Shown in pieces: positions 59,362 to 64,000 of a stretch of 64,000 bases of DNA. The stretch's first letter is position 1, and each line of letters opens with the position of its first letter. Source of the stretch: JADHLJ01 sp038146985 (lineage in GTDB: Bacteria > Pseudomonadota > Alphaproteobacteria > Thalassobaculales > Thalassobaculaceae); contig JAYQSQ010000018.1 in NCBI GenBank assembly GCA_038146985.1, positions 124,001 through 188,000 of the forward strand. The letters are read 5' to 3'. Made by a program: the position numbers and the translations under genes. The notes under the pieces are model-generated. The model made no database searches. It saw only the letters and a program-made list of their open reading frames with translations, and had not been told where the DNA came from.

Positions 59362-60927
59362 TCACTTCACGAAAAGCGTCGATCCCGTCAGCAACGCCGC
59401 GATCCCGTCATCAAACATGAAGGTCCGCATGGCGTCTTCGAAGCTATGGACGATGGGTTCGGGGCCGATATTGAAGCTGGTGTTGGCCAGCACCGGGCAG
59501 CCGGTCGCGGTATGATAGTCCTCGATCACCGGATGCAACGGGTGGGCCTGGTCGAGAATCTGGATCCGGACCGAGCCGTCGAGATGAACACAACTTGGGG
59601 CCTTTTCCTTGAGGGTGTCAGAGGCCTTTGCCGCGACATTCATGAAGCGCAGATCCGCATTGACCGGCCCGGCAAGGCATTGTGGGGCCAGCGCTCTCGT
59701 GGTGACCGGCGCGACTGGCCGCCACCACTGGCGGCGTTTTACCTTGTTGAGTTTCTCGCGGGTTGTTTCGGCATGGCCGCCGGCGATCAGGCTGCGGTTG
59801 CATAGCGCGCGTGGCCCGACCTCGTCGCGTCCGGTACACACCGCGACGATCTTCCCGGCGGCTAGGAGGTCGACGATCCGGCCCGAGCTGAAGTCTTCCT
59901 GTGTCAGCACGCCGGGAACCATCGCCGGATCGGGCTTGGCGTCGAGGCCGAGATAGGCATGCTCGAATGGAACCCTTTCGCCCCGGGAAAGTGCCAGGGA
60001 AACGGCGGCCCCGAAAGCCGTGCCGGCATCGGTCGAAGCGGGCTGCACGACAATCCGGCGATCCGGATAACGCTCGGCCAGTAGGCCGTTGGCGGTACAG
60101 TTAAGCGCGCAGCCGCCGGCGAGCATGATCGATCGGTCCTCGGGCCGCAGGTGGGTCTCGACCAGGCACGTCAGCGCGCGCTCGAAGTAGCGCTGGGTGG
60201 TCAGTGCCCAGTCCGCCCGGTCCTGAAACTCGGTCGGCCGCTCGATTCCCGTCAGGAAGCGCTCCATCGCGTTGCGCTCCGGCAGCAGGGTTTCCTGGTC
60301 GAACATTGTTTCGGGAAGCTCGCGCGGTGTCTTGCCGAGAGCCGCCAGCCCCATCAGCGTGCCTTCCCCAGAATGGTAGCGGAAGCCACAGAGCACGGTG
60401 AAATAGCTGTAGAAGACGCCGAGCGAATATTCCGGAGGGATGGTCGCAAGTGGGGCAAGGGACGTGCCGTTCCAGCGTGCAATCAGACCGGCATGGGCAC
60501 CGCCCCATCCATCAAGGGAGACGACCAGTCCGGGTTCGAACCGGTTCTGTGCGATCACCGAATAGGCATGGGCCTCCTGATGGTCGACGAAGACCACGCG
60601 ATGGCCCTGAAAACGCCGAAAGATATCGGCCTGCCCGCCGACGATGCGCAAGGTCTTTTCGGGATCGCGAAGAAAGGCTTCTGACGAGTCGGCCGACAAC
60701 CCGACCTGCTCCGGGCTTGCGTATTGAAATCCGACGGCGATGTCGTATTCCTCGCCTAGAACAGCACGCGAGATTTCGACCGCTCGGGCCGGGAAAACAT
60801 GCGGTGCGTGCTTGAAGCGTATGGGCCGCTCCTCTTCCAGAAAGAACCGGAGCGCGCTGTCTTCGACCGCACACGCGGCGGAATTCCAGGAGATCGGGTG
60901 ACTGATTCCGAGGATCTTCACGTTCAA
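59362..60927 (-). CDS. Carbamoyltransferase (NodU/TobZ family)
   Basis: A 521-aa O-carbamoyltransferase. It uses carbamoyl phosphate and ATP through a carbamoyl-adenylate. The N-terminal Kae1-like domain starts ILGISHPISWNSAACAV and has the metal histidines in VDHQEAHAYS and an aspartate in VVSLDGWGG. The adenylation domain shows AGGCALNCTANG, GRDEVGPRALCNRSL and RRQWWRPVAP, and the C-terminus has NTSFNIGPEPIV. Substrates in other systems are antibiotics or sugars. Its neighbours are flagellin and a glycosyltransferase-methyltransferase, suggesting a surface or flagellar glycan (inference). Confidence 0.9.
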   Translation of the reverse strand: MNVKILGISHPISWNSAACAVEDSALRFFLEEERPIRFKHAPHVFPARAVEISRAVLGEEYDIAVGFQYASPEQVGLSADSSEAFLRDPEKTLRIVGGQADIFRRFQGHRVVFVDHQEAHAYSVIAQNRFEPGLVVSLDGWGGAHAGLIARWNGTSLAPLATIPPEYSLGVFYSYFTVLCGFRYHSGEGTLMGLAALGKTPRELPETMFDQETLLPERNAMERFLTGIERPTEFQDRADWALTTQRYFERALTCLVETHLRPEDRSIMLAGGCALNCTANGLLAERYPDRRIVVQPASTDAGTAFGAAVSLALSRGERVPFEHAYLGLDAKPDPAMVPGVLTQEDFSSGRIVDLLAAGKIVAVCTGRDEVGPRALCNRSLIAGGHAETTREKLNKVKRRQWWRPVAPVTTRALAPQCLAGPVNADLRFMNVAAKASDTLKEKAPSCVHLDGSVRIQILDQAHPLHPVIEDYHTATGCPVLANTSFNIGPEPIVHSFEDAMRTFMFDDGIAALLTGSTLFVK

Positions 60928-61034
60928 ACGGTCCTGGCTCGAAAGGGGCGGGAGGTTGGCGGCGGATCGGCAAGGAGGGGTTTTAGCTCAATCGGGGGTG
61001 AAAATCCCAAAATCTTCCGGCGGGTCGCGAAACG

Positions 61035-61883
61035 TCATCCCCGCTCGAACAGTTGCTGGACGATGGTGGGTTGCGATTTGGCGATGTTCAGGGTCTGCAC
61101 GCTCAATTGCTGCTGAACCTGCGCGGCGGCGAGCGCGGCGGCTTCCCTGGCGAGATCCGCGTCGACGATGTTTCCGAGCCCGCCCGAAACCTGATCGCGG
61201 ATCTGGATCAGGTTATCGACCTGGAACTCAAGCTGCCTAGAGTCGGCGCCGAGATCGCCCAGCGCGCTGTTCATGAAGGAGATGTTGGTGTTCCAGATGT
61301 TCAGCGCTGCGTTGGCGTTGGCGATGCTGTTCAAGTCCTCGTTCGCGAGGCGCGCGTAAATCAGGTCCAGACGATGGCCGCCGAGTCGAATTGTATCGCC
61401 GCGGGTGTTGGAGAGGACATCGAGGTTGAGGACTTGCCCGACCGCCAAATTGAAAGGGACCGCGATTTCGATAAGCAGGTTGATGCTATTGAAAGTGGAG
61501 TTTTCCAAAATGTTTCGCATGTCGGCGAGAAGGTTCACGTAGTCATTCTGGATAATCTGCCGCTGTTGGGTGGTGATGCCGGGATTGCTGGCTTCGATGA
61601 TTTTGACGCGGATGTCGTTCAGGATATCCGAAGTCGCCTCGGCGCCGGCGACCGCGACCTTGGCGACGCCCTTGGCGGAATTCAGCCCCTGGATAACGGC
61701 ATCGATGGCCCTGAGTTCGCCCCTCAATCCTTGAGAGATCGCGAAATTGGAGGCATCGTCAAGAGCGCCCCGGAGCTTCTGGCCGGTGGACACGGCCTTG
61801 CTCGACTCGGCAACCCGGGTGTTCACCTCCCGCAGTGTCTGCAGGCCGGAGAACAGCGACGGATTTGTCAGTATCGACAGCAA
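61035..61883 (-). CDS. Flagellin (short)
   Basis: A 282-aa flagellin. The conserved D0/D1 N-terminus is LTNPSLFSGLQTLREVN and the C-terminus LSVQTLNIAKSQPTIVQQLF; residues between are largely helical D1 with LDDASNFAISQGLR and a reduced variable region of about 60 residues. The start is a TTG at 61883 (GGTGGG about seven bases upstream); no ATG is suitable. No other flagellar gene is in the window, so it is an isolated structural gene. Promoter at 61926-61954. Confidence 0.92.
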   Translation of the reverse strand: MLSILTNPSLFSGLQTLREVNTRVAESSKAVSTGQKLRGALDDASNFAISQGLRGELRAIDAVIQGLNSAKGVAKVAVAGAEATSDILNDIRVKIIEASNPGITTQQRQIIQNDYVNLLADMRNILENSTFNSINLLIEIAVPFNLAVGQVLNLDVLSNTRGDTIRLGGHRLDLIYARLANEDLNSIANANAALNIWNTNISFMNSALGDLGADSRQLEFQVDNLIQIRDQVSGGLGNIVDADLAREAAALAAAQVQQQLSVQTLNIAKSQPTIVQQLFERG

Positions 61884-61925
61884 TTGTTGCCCACCGATCG
61901 GCAGAATTTACCTAATGCATTGAAA

Positions 61926-61954
61926 ATTATAGAATTTTTAATAGATTTTGTCGA
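61926..61954 (-). promoter_or_regulatory. Near-consensus sigma-70 promoter of flagellin
   Basis: On the minus strand TCGACA (61954-61949) and TATAAT (61931-61926) lie exactly 17 bp apart: five of six and six of six consensus positions. The start point would be near 61919, about 36 nt before the TTG start. The spacer is AT-rich. The remaining 61884-62086 region shows nothing else. Confidence 0.75.
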
Positions 61955-62086
61955 GGTGTGATCGTTCTTCCGTCATCCCAACGAGGTCGATTGAGTGGAA
62001 CGGCGCTTGGACCCTGGGTATCGCTTGCGATATGACCGGCTCGTGCACAAGTCGCATATCCAGCGCCGCGCGGCTGGGGAGGAAAA

Positions 62087-63040
62087 GTGATTATTCCGGG
62101 TGAGGACGAGATCGCCACCATTCTCGCCGGGTCGGCAAAATCGGCCGGGCCGGTGGAGGGAGTAAGCGACTGTCATGTTCAGGTCTTCGGGCCCTCGGAC
62201 CGCTACCCGCCGGCGGCAGGTTTCTCTGTCAATCGGATGGAAGATCATACCGTCGAGGCGTATCGCGAGATTGCCGGTAACCTTGCCGCCGATCGCGCCG
62301 TCCTGGTGCAGCCCGAGCAGTACGGCGGCGATCACGCATGCCTCATCGATTCGATGGAAGCGCTGGCGAAGGATGATGAAGGAACTGGTCGCGATAGGGT
62401 GAGAGGCGTCGCTTCGGTGCGCCCCACGGTCGAGGACCGCGAATTGGAGGATCTTCTCTCGCTGGGGATGGTTGCCACCCGCGCCGTCATGCGGCGGGGG
62501 GCGGCGCTGGACACCTGGAGCGCGGTCGACCGGCTTGCCTGGCGGGTGCACGATTTCGGCTGGGACGTGGAACTGGAGATGGACGGCTCGGACCTCCACG
62601 AGGTTGAGCAGGTTCTCCGGGAATGGCCGGGCCGGATCGTGCTTGACCATATCGGCCTGTTCCTGCGTACCAAGACCTTGACCCAGCGCGGCTTCAAGGC
62701 GCTGACCCGGCTGATCGACCGAGACAAGGTCTGGGTGAAACTGTCGGCGCCCTATCGAAGTTCGCGACGTGGCCGCATCGACGACGAGGAGGTCGACCAC
62801 ATCGCCCGAGCGCTGGTCAACTGGGCGCCCGAGCGGATGGTCTGGGGCTCCGACTGGCCGCATGCCGGAGTCGAAGACGATTCGCCGGAGACACGCGTCT
62901 TGCTCGATAAACTCGCCGATTGGGTGCCCGAGGAGAGCCGTAGGCGGCGGATTCTGCGCGATAATCCAGACGAACTTTACCGTTTCCCGAGACGCCCGAA
63001 GAAAGTTGAGAAAGAGACCGCAGAACTCCCTTCTGAATAG
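62087..63040 (+). CDS. Amidohydrolase family (LigI-like), second HxH histidine replaced by glutamine
   Basis: A 317-aa TIM-barrel amidohydrolase of the amidohydro_2 / 2-pyrone-4,6-dicarboxylate lactonase type, starting at a GTG with GGGGAGG just upstream. The strand-1 motif reads SDCHVQVFGPSDRYPPA; the usual HxH is H-V-Q. Other sites are present: RAVMRRGAALDTW, VLDHIGLF (histidine on strand 5) and MVWGSDWPHAG (aspartate on strand 8). LigI itself works without metal. Whether this protein is active, and on which lactone or acid, is open. Confidence 0.85.
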   Translation: MIIPGEDEIATILAGSAKSAGPVEGVSDCHVQVFGPSDRYPPAAGFSVNRMEDHTVEAYREIAGNLAADRAVLVQPEQYGGDHACLIDSMEALAKDDEGTGRDRVRGVASVRPTVEDRELEDLLSLGMVATRAVMRRGAALDTWSAVDRLAWRVHDFGWDVELEMDGSDLHEVEQVLREWPGRIVLDHIGLFLRTKTLTQRGFKALTRLIDRDKVWVKLSAPYRSSRRGRIDDEEVDHIARALVNWAPERMVWGSDWPHAGVEDDSPETRVLLDKLADWVPEESRRRRILRDNPDELYRFPRRPKKVEKETAELPSE

Positions 63041-63063
63041 CGAGCGGTCTTTCTTTGCAGCCG

Positions 63064-64000
63064 TCAGGGACCAGGCTTGGTGCCGGCGATGCGCAGATCG
63101 CGCGGGGCGCCGAGCTTGAAGCGTGGCGGCTCGGAACGGACATTCTCCAGACCCGCCTGCCTTAAGAGGTGGCCTAGACTTTCGGCGGTGTATCCCCATT
63201 GATGCATCATCAGAGCGTCGCGGCCGCCTGGATCGCCGTAGAGCGCCCACATGGTCCGCTGGGCGAGCTCTCCGTCGTGTTGCATGGCTGCTTCCGGTTG
63301 GGTCGTGATCGCTTCGCAGGCCGCCAGCAGGTTGGGGCATTCGATGATCAGCGCGCCACCGGGTTTCAACACTCGCACCCATTCCGCGACCGCCGCGGGC
63401 GCGTCCCAGCGCGGCAGATGTTCGATCAGATGGACGCTCAGAACCTCGTCGACGGAATTGTCCTCGAAGGCCGAGAGATCTCGGACATCGAGCACCATGT
63501 CCGGCTTTGTGCCGCCGCGTTCCGGCATGGCGTCGATATTGATGTAGTATGGGAGCAGCTTGTCACCGCACCCGAGATTGAGCCTGACCCCGGTCCGTCG
63601 CCGAGCCGCCTTGGGCTGTTGCGAGACCCGCTCAGCCGCCATGGCAAGCGCCTCGTCCCAGGTGTGGGCCACGGTTTCGGGATGCAGTCTTTCGCGAACC
63701 GCCCGCATGCCGCGCTCGGTCCTGGCGAGCGTATCCGGCCAGTTCCCGATGATGCTTTCGACCGCGTCGCCGAGATTCTGTGCAACGGTGACGTACGGGG
63801 CGAGCCAGTCGAGACTTCCAAAGGGTTGGGTCGCGACCGGGCGGTTGTGGTGCAGCGCATGGGCCAGCCGGTTCGCGGATTTCGTGACGTGTTTCGCGTC
63901 ATCCGACATCGGCGTCAGGGCGATGTGGCACTGCGACAAAGCACTGGCGAGCGCCGTTGGCGACCATTCCACCGCCTCCACGGAAAGATCCGGCACCGCT
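63064..64000 (-). CDS. Glycosyltransferase-tail / class I methyltransferase fusion, 5' end cut by window
   Basis: The open frame continues past the right edge; about 310 residues are visible. The first 115 look like the C-terminal half of a GT4-type glycosyltransferase (SDDAKHVTKSANRLAHALHH, then VATQPFGSLDWL). The rest is a class I SAM-dependent methyltransferase with RLNLGCGDKLLPYYINID, EVLSVHLIEHLPRWD and LKPGGALIIECPNLL. Such fusions modify nucleotide- or lipid-linked glycans. Near flagellin and a carbamoyltransferase, a surface-glycan role is plausible. The N-terminal part and true start are outside the window. Confidence 0.85.
   Translation of the reverse strand, partial: AVPDLSVEAVEWSPTALASALSQCHIALTPMSDDAKHVTKSANRLAHALHHNRPVATQPFGSLDWLAPYVTVAQNLGDAVESIIGNWPDTLARTERGMRAVRERLHPETVAHTWDEALAMAAERVSQQPKAARRRTGVRLNLGCGDKLLPYYINIDAMPERGGTKPDMVLDVRDLSAFEDNSVDEVLSVHLIEHLPRWDAPAAVAEWVRVLKPGGALIIECPNLLAACEAITTQPEAAMQHDGELAQRTMWALYGDPGGRDALMMHQWGYTAESLGHLLRQAGLENVRSEPPRFKLGAPRDLRIAGTKPGP

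Noticed and set aside
1..64000. Defence systems, CRISPR arrays, insertion sequences, prophage genes, tRNA or rRNA genes
   Set aside because: Looked for direct-repeat arrays, transposase or integrase motifs and cloverleaf sequences by eye and recognised none; tRNA and CRISPR scanning programs would settle it.

Overview
The window is a GC-rich, densely coded stretch of an alphaproteobacterial chromosome. Placement rests on gene content: an Irr-type Fur regulator beside fabA-fabB-fabI, a MucR/Ros regulator, ornithine-lipid genes (olsB-olsA), and the alphaproteobacterial run tsaB-rimI-mucR / miaB-phoH-ybeY-corC-lnt-xre-metK-trmB-rimP-nusA-ylxR-infB-rbfA-truB-rpsO-pnp. A member of or near the Rhodospirillales is likely, but that is inference from gene content.

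Layout. 1-5.8 kb: lipoprotein hydrolase, zf-CHCC protein, coaBC-dut-moeB operon, a 2-hydroxyacid dehydrogenase and a secreted SH3 protein. 5.85-9.05 kb: an iron/peroxide module on the minus strand (irr, then rubrerythrin, a cysteine-rich Fe-S oxidoreductase and a DUF3501 protein). A near-perfect Irr-box-like palindrome lies just upstream of a good sigma-70 promoter for rubrerythrin. 9.3-11.9 kb: fabA-fabB-fabI. 11.9-24.3 kb: the translation/transcription superoperon read leftward from trmB/rimP to pnp, then a ugpQ-like gene; pnp and the start of ugpQ carry about two dozen small indels confined to about 12.5-14.6 kb, which looks like poor consensus rather than decay. 24.5-34.9 kb: an autoregulated-looking XRE gene, the overlapping miaB-to-lnt operon, olsBA, mucR with an AT-rich upstream region, rimI and tsaB. 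35-44.6 kb: cell-envelope and housekeeping genes ending in trpS, murJ and glnD.

44.7-64 kb is more accessory. It holds a small mercury-type pair (Cys-rich protein plus MerF), an MFS transporter, two tandem Lin0512-family genes, and a copper P-type ATPase behind a textbook CueR-type operator with no regulator gene nearby. A catabolic set follows (gamma-glutamyltransferase, CaiB-type CoA transferase, LLM oxidoreductase, class II aldolase, GST, threonine dehydratase, SDR, UxaA-family dehydratase, Nudix). The end of the window has a carbamoyltransferase, a short flagellin with a near-consensus sigma-70 promoter, an amidohydrolase with a substituted metal-motif histidine, and a truncated glycosyltransferase-methyltransferase gene running off the right edge.

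No tRNA, rRNA, CRISPR array, insertion sequence or phage gene was recognised. The strongest candidate for a little-described system is the Irr-boxed rubrerythrin / Fe-S oxidoreductase / DUF3501 operon.
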